DNA of 64,000 nucleotides from Nafulsella turpanensis ZLM-10 (GCF_000346615.1 NZ_ANNU01000044.1:1-64000), one strand, 5' to 3'; shown: positions 6,641 through 15,207, numbered from the stretch's first letter. Numbers and translations are program-made. Notes: generated from the sequence alone by a model not told the origin.

Positions 6641-6781
6641 AAACGATGGGTGATACCAAAAAAACATCAACGGCTGGTTTCCTTGGATAGCAAACTAAAT
6701 AGCTATTCATTATATAACTATCGGCGGATACCAATCTGGTACTAATATTCAGCAGCTGTTGTTTTTCCAAACGTTAGCGGC
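6641..6781 (+). repeat. attC-like site S6, third sequence type
   Basis: The left border AAACGATGGGTGA pairs with the start of cassette 6 at 10 of 13 positions. Arms AAACATCAACGGCTGG and CAGCAGCTGTTGTTTTTCC form an imperfect inverted repeat. The right border is GTTAGCGGC at 6773, the start of cassette 7, which matches the integron consensus start well. Confidence 0.55.
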
Positions 6782-6795
6782 AACTTTTAGGTCCC

Positions 6796-7659
6796 ATGAA
6801 AGCACAAAAAGATAGATTATATGAGGATGTGAGGTTTCTTACAGAAATAAGACCTTACCGTAATTATCTCAATGTAGAGAGTCTGGAAAAGGTATGTGCC
6901 TACACTAAAGATGCTTTTAATAAAGCGGGACTGACAGTGGAGGAACAGAAGTGGACGGTGGATGGGAGGGAGTACAAAAATATAATTGCAACCTATAATA
7001 AAAGCCCGGGAAAGCGCCTGATTGTTGGGGCACATTACGATGTCTGCGGAGACCAGCCGGGAGCAGACGATAATGCGAGTGCGGTTGCCGGATTATTGGA
7101 GACTGCAAGGTTAACTGGTGAAAGCCAGCCTGAAATTGATTATCAAATTGACTTTGTTGCCTACTGTCTCGAAGAACCTCCTTTTTTTGGATCACAGGAG
7201 ATGGGGAGCTTTATACATGCCAAATCACTCTATGATGACGGAGTTGAAGTAATGGGAATGATTTGTTATGAGATGATTGGTTACTTTTCAGATGAACCCA
7301 ACTCCCAGCCATTTCCCTCTCCGGAACTTGCCAAACTCTATCCCAGTACAGCGAATTTCATCATTGTAGTAGGTATCGATTCCTACGCTGACTTTAACCA
7401 AAGAATAAAGTCTTTAATGGCCGGGAATTCAAAAATTGATGTTCAGGTGATTAGTTTTCCGTCAAAAGCCGGATTGGCCGGGCTGTCGGATCAGCGAAAC
7501 TACTGGCATTTTGGATACCCCGCACTCATGATAAATGATACCTCCTTCATTAGAAATCCTAATTATCATTTGAAATCAGATACCATTGAAACTTTGAATT
7601 TCGACAAAATGACCGAAGTCATCAATGGATCTTTTAATGCCATTATTAATTTAGCTTAA
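6796..7659 (+). CDS. M28-family metallopeptidase, cassette 7
   Basis: This 287-residue enzyme belongs to the M28 aminopeptidase family, which uses two zinc ions to cleave peptides or acyl groups. Metal and catalytic residues are recognisable: His80 and Asp82 in GAHYDV, Asp91 in GADDNASA, Glu126/Glu127 in CLEEPP, and His258 near the C-terminus in NYHLKSDT. There is no signal peptide, unlike many family members, so it may act in the cytoplasm or lack export. It is the largest single-gene cassette of the array: GTTAGCGGC at 6773 pairs with GTCGCTAAC ending at 7671. Its substrate is unknown, and an acyl-cyclase (glutaminyl cyclase-like) activity cannot be excluded. Confidence 0.85.
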   Translation: MKAQKDRLYEDVRFLTEIRPYRNYLNVESLEKVCAYTKDAFNKAGLTVEEQKWTVDGREYKNIIATYNKSPGKRLIVGAHYDVCGDQPGADDNASAVAGLLETARLTGESQPEIDYQIDFVAYCLEEPPFFGSQEMGSFIHAKSLYDDGVEVMGMICYEMIGYFSDEPNSQPFPSPELAKLYPSTANFIIVVGIDSYADFNQRIKSLMAGNSKIDVQVISFPSKAGLAGLSDQRNYWHFGYPALMINDTSFIRNPNYHLKSDTIETLNFDKMTEVINGSFNAIINLA

Positions 7660-7662
7660 GCG

Positions 7663-7937
7663 GTCGCTAACACGGCATAATGGCAGTGCATGCTCCTTCC
7701 TGCTTCAGACCCTACATTGGTAAATCAAATAATAGTTTTAACAGGCATTCCGGTAGCTGCCCGGATCTGACCATGATGCGGGGCTATTGGCTTACCCTGA
7801 AATGAGCCATAAGTTGATTCAACGAATAGTAGCAGTATTTCTCTTCTCCCTGCCTCACACAGCATTCTTTTCATTGCCCTTATATCTCTTCCTGAAACAC
7901 TTTCGGGAGAATATGATTTTTTAAATAAAAGAAGATT
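7663..7937. other. array end and intergenic stretch without a recognised gene
   Basis: GTCGCTAAC at 7663-7671 is the closing border of cassette 7. I see no clear second arm after it, so the last attC-like site appears decayed or truncated. The remaining bases up to the next gene show no open frame of note and no convincing promoter. This is the boundary between the cassette array and ordinary chromosome. Confidence 0.5.
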
Positions 7938-9080
7938 ATGGCAGATAAAAATGAGCTAAAGAATAAACTGATGAAGGCGCTTTCGCAGGCTGAACAAAGC
8001 TTGTCAAGGGCTAAACTGAGCTTTAAAGAACAATTTCATTTGCTGGACCCTCTCATGATACTGCCTTACTATGGCTTTGGTAACGACCACTATGTATTCC
8101 TGAAGGGGAGGGTGCTGGAAAATGAAAAAGTAAAGGAGAAAAAGGAAGGAGCCAGCACCCTGGAACATTTAAAAAATACCTACAAGCGCTTTGAGTCAGA
8201 CGAAATTCCGGATATTAAGGTAAAAGGAAGTTTTGCCGGACAGGAACAGGAAGTAAAAACAGATGATGAAGGCTTTTTTGAGTTTGAATTCAGGTTCGAC
8301 CACCCTATAGACTATGCCCAACATGGTTACGAGCTAAAGCTGCAGCTGCTGGAAACGAAAACAGAGGAGGATGAAAAAGAAGCAAAGGGCTATATTTTTG
8401 TGCCGGATAAAGATGCTGAATATGGCGTAATTTCCGATATTGATGATACCGTCTTGGTCTCCAGGGTAACGCATTTCATGGCAAAGCTTAAGCTGTTGTT
8501 GCTGAAAGATGCAACAGAGCGGAGCCCATTTCCGGGAATCGCTGCATTCCTGCGGGCGCTACGCAGGGGATCCGATGATAAAGGTAAAAATGCACTCTTT
8601 TTTGTGTCGGGAAGTGAATGGAACCTCTACGATTTGCTCATAAATTTTTTTCGCTTTCATGATGTCCCTGAAGGTCCGCTTTTACTGCGCGACCGGGGCA
8701 CCCGTTTTGATAAAGGGTCGTTCGAGACCAGTGAAAGAAACTATAAGCAGCATAAAATTCGCCACATCCTCCGGACATACCCTCACCTGAAATTCATTTG
8801 TATTGGAGACAGTGGCCAGCACGATCCTGAAATTTATCAAAAGGTGCTGGAAGAGTTTCCCGGGCAGATAATGGGAATCTATATCCGGGATGTGTCACCG
8901 GAAAAGCGGGACAGGGAAGTGCACCGGATTGCCCGACAGGTAAAAGAGAAGGGGGCCGAAATGGTTCTTGCGGAAGAAACTTTATCGGCAGTAGAGCATG
9001 CGCTAAGCATGAAGTGGATTAATGAAAACCAGCTGGCTGAAATTAAAGAGGAATGCCGGAAAGATAAGCAGGAAGGTTAG
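7938..9080 (+). CDS. App1-like phosphatase (DUF2183)
   Basis: The 380-residue protein has an App1 catalytic domain. Yeast App1 is a phosphatidate phosphatase; the bacterial substrate is not established. The catalytic DxDxT motif is DIDDT at residues 167-171, followed by FPGIAAFLRAL, FFVSGSEWNLYDLL and CIGDSGQHDPEIY, which are the other haloacid-dehalogenase-like motifs of this family. The first 160 residues form a separate beta-rich region, with KGRV and a KVKGSFAGQEQEV segment that may act as a regulatory or lipid-facing domain. There is no signal peptide or membrane span. It stands alone, just right of the cassette array. Confidence 0.85.
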   Translation: MADKNELKNKLMKALSQAEQSLSRAKLSFKEQFHLLDPLMILPYYGFGNDHYVFLKGRVLENEKVKEKKEGASTLEHLKNTYKRFESDEIPDIKVKGSFAGQEQEVKTDDEGFFEFEFRFDHPIDYAQHGYELKLQLLETKTEEDEKEAKGYIFVPDKDAEYGVISDIDDTVLVSRVTHFMAKLKLLLLKDATERSPFPGIAAFLRALRRGSDDKGKNALFFVSGSEWNLYDLLINFFRFHDVPEGPLLLRDRGTRFDKGSFETSERNYKQHKIRHILRTYPHLKFICIGDSGQHDPEIYQKVLEEFPGQIMGIYIRDVSPEKRDREVHRIARQVKEKGAEMVLAEETLSAVEHALSMKWINENQLAEIKEECRKDKQEG

Positions 9081-9256
9081 CGACTGATTTCGTAATTTTG
9101 TGGACTCGCTTTTTGTGTGCGAAGGTCGGCGTGCATCTGTAAATGCTGAGAACATTCCCGTAAAAGGAAAACGATACCTTAAAGCAGGCTTCCACATAAA
9201 ATGGCAGCGACCCTTATTATTCACTTTATTAAATCAGCTTCTCTTAATTTATTCCA

Positions 9257-10231
9257 ATGCTCCACCAACAATCTACCCGCTTAAACAAGTATATCAGTGA
9301 AAGTGGCCTCTGCTCCAGGCGGGAGGCCGATCGCTTTATTGAGCAGGGAAGTGTGCTGTTAAATGGTAAAAGAGCTAAAATCGGCGACCAGGTAGTGCCG
9401 GGCGATAAGGTGGTGGTGAATGGGCATACCATTGCGCCCCGTAAAGCCGAAGATCTGATCTTCCTGGCTTTTAACAAGCCGGTAGGAGTGACCAGCACCA
9501 CAGAATCGGGCACGAAAGGGAATATCGTGAGCTATGTGAACCACAGCCAGCGCATTTTCCCGATAGGCCGGCTGGATAAGGATTCGCAGGGACTGATTTT
9601 TCTTACCAATAATGGGGATGTAGTTAATAAAATTCTGCGGGCAGGCAACCAGCACGAAAAGGAGTATGTGGTAACAGTGGATAAGCCCATTACTGATAAG
9701 TTTATTGAAGGGATGGCCAATGGCGTACCCATGCTGGGGACTGTTACTAAAAAGTGCCAGGTAACGAAAGAGACTCCTTTTGTTTTCCGCATCATTCTGG
9801 TACAGGGCCTCAACCGTCAGATTAGGCGAATGTGTGAGCATTTTGGTTATGATGTAATTAAGCTGGAGCGGGTCCGGATAATGAATATCAGTCTAAAGGG
9901 ACTTCCGGTGGGGGACTGGCGGGAGCTGACAGAGGAGGAGCTGGCTTCCATCAATAAAATGATTGCCAATTCCTCTTCCGAAGGGGCTCCTGCCGGAAGG
10001 GGTACTAAGAAAAAGGCAAAAGAGAGCCGGTTTGATGGTGCTCCAAATGGCAGAGGCCCGAAGGGTAAGTTCAGGGGCAAAGCCGGAGCCAGGCCGGATG
10101 GAACTTCTGCTGGTAAAGGGAGACGGAATTCAAAACCGGGAGCAAAAAGTAGTGTTCCGGCAAAAGGAGCAGGAAAGCCGCCGAAAAGCAAGAGTAGCGG
10201 AAGGGGCAGGAGGGGAAGCTCCAAGCGCTGA
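9257..10231 (+). CDS. rluF: 23S rRNA pseudouridine synthase RluF
   Basis: The enzyme converts a uridine of 23S rRNA (position 2604 in E. coli numbering) to pseudouridine. An S4 RNA-binding domain covers residues 6-55 ([20 protein letters not shown]). The catalytic domain follows, with the active Asp in [12 protein letters not shown] near residue 100, and the late motif [15 protein letters not shown] near 190. Family members end near residue 240. This one continues with about 85 residues rich in Gly, Lys, Arg and Ser, including three related blocks ([24 protein letters not shown]). Such basic tails probably increase RNA or ribosome contact, which is inference. It is encoded alone. Confidence 0.9.
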   Translation: MLHQQSTRLNKYISESGLCSRREADRFIEQGSVLLNGKRAKIGDQVVPGDKVVVNGHTIAPRKAEDLIFLAFNKPVGVTSTTESGTKGNIVSYVNHSQRIFPIGRLDKDSQGLIFLTNNGDVVNKILRAGNQHEKEYVVTVDKPITDKFIEGMANGVPMLGTVTKKCQVTKETPFVFRIILVQGLNRQIRRMCEHFGYDVIKLERVRIMNISLKGLPVGDWRELTEEELASINKMIANSSSEGAPAGRGTKKKAKESRFDGAPNGRGPKGKFRGKAGARPDGTSAGKGRRNSKPGAKSSVPAKGAGKPPKSKSSGRGRRGSSKR

Positions 10232-10359
10232 GCCCGGTAATTGTTTCTCCGGCCAAAAGGAAGAGCAGTGGCCCTGTGCGTTAACCTCTTCTCTATTGGT
10301 TTCCTCTGAACTTTTGTGGTAATTTTGGCGGTTAATTCCATAGCTAAAAACTATCCCTA

Positions 10360-12558
10360 TTGAGCCAGCAACTTCTTCTTATTACGCCTCCCTTCACCCA
10401 GCTGAATACCCCATACCCGGCCACGGCTTATTTAAAAGGCTTCCTCAACACCAAAGGAATCCCTTCTACGCAGTGCGACCTGGGCATAGAGGTAATACTG
10501 GACCTTTTCTCTTCCGAAGGACTTCGCAGGCTCTTTAATGAAATTCAGGATCGCCAGCCGGATTTATCAGACAATTCCCGGCGCATTATGGCCCTGCGAA
10601 AAGATTACCTGAAAACAATAGACCAGGTAATAGACTTCCTGCAGGATAATAACCCAACCCTGGGGCATATCATCTGTGAGGGCAACTATCTGCCGGAAGC
10701 TTCCCGTTTTTCGCAGCTCGACGACCTGGAATGGGCCTTTGGCACCATGGGCACCCGCGATAAAGCCCGCCACCTGGCCACTCTTTATCTCGAAGACCTT
10801 TCCGACCTGGTCATAGAAGCCATCGATCCGCATTTTGGCTTTAGCCGCTATGCAGAACGGCTGGGCCGTTCTGCCAACTCTTTCGATGCCCTGCATGCCG
10901 AGCTGCAAAAGCCAGACAGCTTTATCGATACCATTACCCTCCGTCTCCTCCGTGAGAAAATAGCAAAGACGCAACCTACACTGGTGGCTCTTTCGGTACC
11001 CTTTCCCGGCAACCTGTACAGCGCGCTTAAATGCGGGCAGTGGCTCAAGCAACACCACCCGGAAATGAAGGTGGTAATGGGCGGCGGCTTTGCCAATACC
11101 GAATTACGCTCCCTTACCGATGTGCGGGTGCTCGAATATTTCGATTTCATCTGCCTCGACGATGGCGAAGCACCCATTTACCATCTCATTGAGCACCTCG
11201 ACGGCAGGCGTAGCCTGGAGATGCTGAAGCGTACCTTTGCACTGGCCAATGGAGAGGTGACCTATTTCAACGGGAGTATAGAAAAGGATTACCCCCAGCG
11301 GGAAACAGGCACACCCGATTATAGCGACTTTCTGCTCGACAAGTATCTCTCTGTCATAGAAATTGCAAACCCTATGCACCGCCTCTGGAGCGATGGCCGC
11401 TGGAACAAGCTAACGCTGGCCCATGGGTGCTACTGGGGGAAATGCACCTTTTGCGATATTTCCCTCGACTATATTCAGCGCTATGAGCCGCTGACCGCTC
11501 GCCTCCTTTGCGATCGGATGGAAGAAATCATTCAACAGACAGGTCAAAATGGTTTTCATTTTGTCGATGAGGCTGCCCCGCCCGCTCTTATGCGGGAGCT
11601 GGCCCTGGAAATTATCCGGCGGGAGCTGACCGTGGTCTGGTGGACGAACATACGCTTTGAAAAAAGCTTTACCCTGGACCTTTGCCGCCTCCTGAAGGAG
11701 TCCGGCTGCATTGCTATCTCCGGAGGGCTTGAGGTGGCCTCTGACCGCCTGCTGGGACTGATAAAAAAAGGGGTAACTATTGCACAGGTAGCCAAAGTAG
11801 CTGACAATTTAACACAGTCGGGTATTATGGTGCATGCTTACCTTATGTATGGCTTTCCTACCCAAACAGCCCAGGAAACGGTGGATTCACTGGAAGTGGT
11901 ACGGCAGCTGTTTGAGCAGGGGGTGGTGCAGTCGGGCTTTTGGCACCAGTTTGCCATGACGGCTCATAGTCCTGTTGGACTTAGCCCTGCGCTCTTTGGG
12001 GCAGAAAAGCTGAGTGAAGAGGTGGGAAGCTTTGCCAATAACGATATTTACCACCGCGACCCCGGCGGGGCCGACCATGAAGCCTTTAGTGAAGGGCTCA
12101 GGAAATCACTCTTTAACTATATGCACGGGCTCTGTTTTGAGTTTCCGCTACAGGAGTGGTTCGATTTTAAAATCCCGCAAACGACTATTCCGCCCAATCT
12201 TATTCACAGGATTTTAACAGCGGATGAACCTGCTGTACCTAAGCCTAATGCAAAGCTGGTTTGGCTGGGAAACAGTCCAATGGTGAGTTATTTCAGTAAA
12301 AAGAAGAAGGGAAGAAATGTGGCCATGGCCGAAATAGTGTTCGCCAATAAAAAAGACCAGTTGGTCCTTCAGCTAAAAGGAGAGTGGGGGCAGTGGCTGG
12401 AAGAAATGTTGCCGCTTCTGATGCCCGGAAGGGGAGGTGTGTTTACTTACTCACAGCTGCAGGAGCATTTTAACGCCCGCTATCCCGGCCAGTGGGAGCA
12501 GCTCTGGAACAGCCGCCAGTGGCAGGAGCTAAGGGAGAATGGTTTGCTGGTTCTGTAG
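10360..12558 (+). CDS. cobalamin-binding-type radical SAM protein
   Basis: The protein has 732 residues from a TTG start. The N-terminal third resembles a B12-binding fold, with LITPPFTQLNTPYPATAYL at the start and VVMGGGFANTELR near residue 235. The radical SAM domain follows. Its cluster-binding cysteines are C357, C362 and C365 in GCYWGKCTFCDIS, a C-x4-C-x2-C spacing one residue longer than the classic motif. FHFVDEAAPP and SGGLEVASDRLL are later core motifs. The C-terminal 150 residues are of unknown function. Radical SAM enzymes of this type often do methylations or cyclisations. The substrate is not predictable, since neighbours are unrelated. Confidence 0.85.
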   Translation: MSQQLLLITPPFTQLNTPYPATAYLKGFLNTKGIPSTQCDLGIEVILDLFSSEGLRRLFNEIQDRQPDLSDNSRRIMALRKDYLKTIDQVIDFLQDNNPTLGHIICEGNYLPEASRFSQLDDLEWAFGTMGTRDKARHLATLYLEDLSDLVIEAIDPHFGFSRYAERLGRSANSFDALHAELQKPDSFIDTITLRLLREKIAKTQPTLVALSVPFPGNLYSALKCGQWLKQHHPEMKVVMGGGFANTELRSLTDVRVLEYFDFICLDDGEAPIYHLIEHLDGRRSLEMLKRTFALANGEVTYFNGSIEKDYPQRETGTPDYSDFLLDKYLSVIEIANPMHRLWSDGRWNKLTLAHGCYWGKCTFCDISLDYIQRYEPLTARLLCDRMEEIIQQTGQNGFHFVDEAAPPALMRELALEIIRRELTVVWWTNIRFEKSFTLDLCRLLKESGCIAISGGLEVASDRLLGLIKKGVTIAQVAKVADNLTQSGIMVHAYLMYGFPTQTAQETVDSLEVVRQLFEQGVVQSGFWHQFAMTAHSPVGLSPALFGAEKLSEEVGSFANNDIYHRDPGGADHEAFSEGLRKSLFNYMHGLCFEFPLQEWFDFKIPQTTIPPNLIHRILTADEPAVPKPNAKLVWLGNSPMVSYFSKKKKGRNVAMAEIVFANKKDQLVLQLKGEWGQWLEEMLPLLMPGRGGVFTYSQLQEHFNARYPGQWEQLWNSRQWQELRENGLLVL

Positions 12559-12629
12559 AGCAGGAACAGAGCGACATTACAGAAAAAAAGCAGGACACAC
12601 CCTAAGGCATGCCCTGCAAAATAATAATT

Positions 12630-13673
12630 TTATAAAGAAGCCATGTCAATGACAAATCGGTAACGGACGTCACCCTTCAGCATGCGCTCATAGGCTTCGT
12701 TAATGTAGCTCATATCAATTACTTCCACATCCGACACAATATTATGTTCGGCACAGTAATCGAGCATTTCCTGGGTTTCGGGCAGCCCTCCAATAAGCGA
12801 ACCCCCTACGCTACGACGGTTGCCAATGAGGTAACCACCAATTATTTTTGAAGGCTCCGGAGGCACTCCCACGCAAATCATGGTTCCGCTGGTTTTGAGC
12901 ATCTTCAGGTACATATTGTAGTCGTGCGGGGCCGATACAGTGTTGACAATAAAGTCAAACTGATTCGTGAGGGCCTTTACCTGCGCAGGATCTTTGGTTA
13001 AAGCGAAATGGCTGGCACCGAGCCTGCGGGCATCTTCTTCTTTAGAAGGGGAGGTGCTGAGCATGGTAACCTCTGCCCCAAAAGAAGCCGCAAATTTTAC
13101 CGCCATGTGCCCTAAACCTCCCAGCCCAAGTACGGCCACTTTGTGGCCTTTACCCACTTTCCAGTGGCGCAGGGGAGAGTAGGTGGTTATGCCGGCGCAA
13201 AGAAGTGGCGCAACGCCTTCGAGCGGGAGCCTGTCAGATATCAGGAGTACAAAATCCTGGTCCACGACTATTTGCTTGGAGTAGCCGCCATAGGTGTTGG
13301 TACCGTCTACCGGGTCGGGACTGTTGTACGTCCAGGTGTTGCCCACTTCGCAGTATTGTTCCAGGCCCTGCTGGCAGTTGCTGCATTCGCGGCAGGAGTC
13401 CACCAGGCATCCTACACCGGTCAGTTCACCTACCTTAAATTTGGTTACCTCGGATCCAACATTTGTAATGCGGCCGACAATCTCATGGCCCGGGATGCAG
13501 GGGTATACCGTTCCGCCCCATTCGTTGCGGGCTGTGTGTAAGTCGGAGTGGCATACGCCGCAATACATAATTTCTATTTGTACATCGTGCGGGCGTAATG
13601 CTCTTCTTTCAAAGGTAAAAGGTGCCAGAGGCTGGTCCGCCGCCTGGGCTGCATATCCTTTCGTTGCTGTCAT
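12630..13673 (-). CDS. zinc-dependent alcohol dehydrogenase, YahK/CAD type
   Basis: This is a 347-residue medium-chain dehydrogenase that reduces aldehydes to alcohols with NADPH or NADH. The catalytic zinc ligands are Cys38 in GVCHSDLH and His/Glu in GHEIVG near 63-64. The structural zinc site is CRECSNCQQGLEQYC near 93-107. The nucleotide fold has GLGGLGHMAVKFA near 180. YNSPDPVDGTNTYGGYS matches the cinnamyl-alcohol-type subgroup to which E. coli YahK belongs. The gene is convergent with the radical SAM gene and stands alone on its strand. The physiological aldehyde is unknown. Confidence 0.9.
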   Translation of the reverse strand: MTATKGYAAQAADQPLAPFTFERRALRPHDVQIEIMYCGVCHSDLHTARNEWGGTVYPCIPGHEIVGRITNVGSEVTKFKVGELTGVGCLVDSCRECSNCQQGLEQYCEVGNTWTYNSPDPVDGTNTYGGYSKQIVVDQDFVLLISDRLPLEGVAPLLCAGITTYSPLRHWKVGKGHKVAVLGLGGLGHMAVKFAASFGAEVTMLSTSPSKEEDARRLGASHFALTKDPAQVKALTNQFDFIVNTVSAPHDYNMYLKMLKTSGTMICVGVPPEPSKIIGGYLIGNRRSVGGSLIGGLPETQEMLDYCAEHNIVSDVEVIDMSYINEAYERMLKGDVRYRFVIDMASL

Positions 13674-13917
13674 ATTTAGTCTTGTAGTTTACTGGAAAAA
13701 TAATAAATCGGGTACATTCTACACTGCCCAATTAAAAGCATAGGAGGGCAGTGAAAGTAACAGTACTGCCTGTATAAATAAAAGATAATCGTGCTTGTTT
13801 TCAGCTAAAGACAAAATGATAAGTATCCTGCCTAAAAAGTAGTTCCCGTCCGCCAGTGGCCTTCCGCCAGACTTATGGTCTTTTTGCTTAAATTGGTGCT
13901 TTCTAAACTTGTGCCAG

Positions 13918-14322
13918 ATGAAAGGGAATAAATTGTTTTATGGGATTGCCATTGCGGTAGCTCTGCTGTTAGGATACTTCTTTTGGGCAACTTTTAGCCA
14001 GCCGGGCGTGCAGGATTTGAAGGGAGACTATGAGCGGGTTGCTTTTTATAAAAATGAAAATAATACAGGGCCGGTGCAACGGAAATATGCCATTACCACT
14101 AGTGACACCCTCTGGCTGGAAATGGAGCAGTATGGCGAATATATGCCCCATACGAAGTATGGCAGGACGGTAGTTTATTTTTTTTCCGAAAGCGCTCCTG
14201 TACCGACTGAATTACAGCCAGGGGAGGAGAGCCTGGCGCCCGAATATCATCCTTATGTACTGGCCCGGTATGAGAAAAACCATATGGGTAAAGTTTCTTT
14301 TATTAAGTATCCTTATCAGTAA
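13918..14322 (+). CDS. hypothetical membrane-anchored protein
   Basis: The protein has 134 residues from the ATG at 13918; a TTG three codons earlier is also in frame. An N-terminal hydrophobic helix (about residues 5-24, FYGIAIAVALLLGYFFWATF) would anchor it in the inner membrane or be cleaved. The rest is soluble and aromatic-rich, with KYAITTSDTLWLEMEQYGEYMPHTKYGRTVVYFF, and faces the periplasm. I recognise no family. The roughly 180 bp after the stop have no clear gene. Confidence 0.6.
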   Translation: MKGNKLFYGIAIAVALLLGYFFWATFSQPGVQDLKGDYERVAFYKNENNTGPVQRKYAITTSDTLWLEMEQYGEYMPHTKYGRTVVYFFSESAPVPTELQPGEESLAPEYHPYVLARYEKNHMGKVSFIKYPYQ

Positions 14323-14502
14323 GAATAAGACCCTCTTTTGAGATAGGTTATTTAAACCTAAAGCTGAAACAGTTTCCGGGAACCGGTGATGTAGAATTGG
14401 AAAGTATCGGAGGAGCCTATCATTGGTGGGAGTAAAAACTACCTGATGGGGAGAAATATCTGAAGATAGCGGCGACAGGCTCAGGGCAGGGGGTACTTAT
14501 CA

Positions 14503-15207
14503 TCAAGGGGAGTTCTTGGCCGTCACTGTAGCAGTTGGCCTTTTAAGTGGGGCATATACCTTAAAGCTGAACTGCAGCACATTATCATTGCCCTTTCTAT
14601 TGCCCCACTGGCCGATGTTGTCGAGATAATCGGTAAGGGTGTTAAGATAGCCGGCCTCCAGCCCAAGTCCCCAGGCATTGGGCAGCAGGTACATAAAACC
14701 CAGCCTGGAGGGGAGCATAATGGAAGAATTGCCATAGGTTTCGTTAGGGGCCCGGGTGGTGTAGCGGTTCAGTAATGAGTTGCCCAAATCATCTTCAGGC
14801 TTATAGCGGGCCAGGCCAATACCCTGGCTCAGGTACAGGATATAATTTTCTTTTTTCAGCATGTTAACGTGCAGCTCGTACTGAATGGTAAAAAGGGAGC
14901 TGCTGAAGAAACGGTTTGGACTGGCAGTTGGATCAGGGCTAAAGCGGTATTCGCTGTTTTCGCTACTGATTTTGCCGTAGCTGATGCCAAAGCTGCCATT
15001 AAGCCTTTTGCTCCTGTTGAGCTGCACACCCACTAAGAAAGAGCCTGTATAGGCATTATAGTCTGCCTGCAGGTCGCCGCTGAACTGATTCATGGCAAAG
15101 CCTCCGTAGAGGAAGCTGCGGGGCTGCTGTGCCTCTGCTGCCAGGCTGCTGATGAATAGTAACAGGGGCAGTATACTTACCATTCTTTTAATCATACAAA
15201 TAATCAT
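14503..15207 (-). CDS. outer-membrane beta-barrel-like protein
   Basis: The 234-residue protein has a signal peptide (about 1-26, IKRMVSILPLLLFISSLAAEAQQ). The mature part alternates hydrophobic and polar residues, with repeated aromatic-girdle patterns such as LYGGFAMNQFSGDLQ, GSFLVGVQLNRSKRLNGSFGISYG and WGLGLEAGYLNTLTDYL. It most likely folds as a small outer membrane barrel of about eight strands, similar to Bacteroidota porin-family proteins. Its function is unknown. A transcription terminator directly upstream separates it from the glucose dehydrogenase gene. Confidence 0.7.
   Translation of the reverse strand: MIICMIKRMVSILPLLLFISSLAAEAQQPRSFLYGGFAMNQFSGDLQADYNAYTGSFLVGVQLNRSKRLNGSFGISYGKISSENSEYRFSPDPTASPNRFFSSSLFTIQYELHVNMLKKENYILYLSQGIGLARYKPEDDLGNSLLNRYTTRAPNETYGNSSIMLPSRLGFMYLLPNAWGLGLEAGYLNTLTDYLDNIGQWGNRKGNDNVLQFSFKVYAPLKRPTATVTAKNSP

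Larger units (their letters stand above)
58..7671 (+). other. integron-like gene cassette array
   Basis: At least eight units lie head to tail, separated by imperfect palindromes of about 65-140 bp. Each unit starts with a GTT-type sequence and ends with the reverse complement of that sequence. Examples are GTTGCCAGCA at 58 with TGCTGGCAAC at 598, GTTGGCGTGC at 725 with GCACGCCAAC at 1407, and GTTGTGGCGT at 3955 with its complement ending at 4602. This is the geometry of integron cassettes, where R'' and R' pair in the folded attC site and recombination falls between G and TT. Except for the int-transposase module, all genes point right, toward the palindrome that ends their own unit. Three of the seven plus-strand cargo units are toxin-antitoxin units, as is common in large chromosomal integrons. 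The array probably continues to the left of the window. Calling it an integron is inference, because no integrase of that class and no attI site are seen here. Confidence 0.7.

Noticed and set aside
598-6781. CRISPR array
   Set aside because: The repeats are long imperfect palindromes separated by whole genes, not short direct repeats with equal spacers.
14323-14502. Possible gene fragment after the hypothetical protein at 13918
   Set aside because: A short coding-like stretch can be read, but it matches no family that I know and has a stop in the middle.
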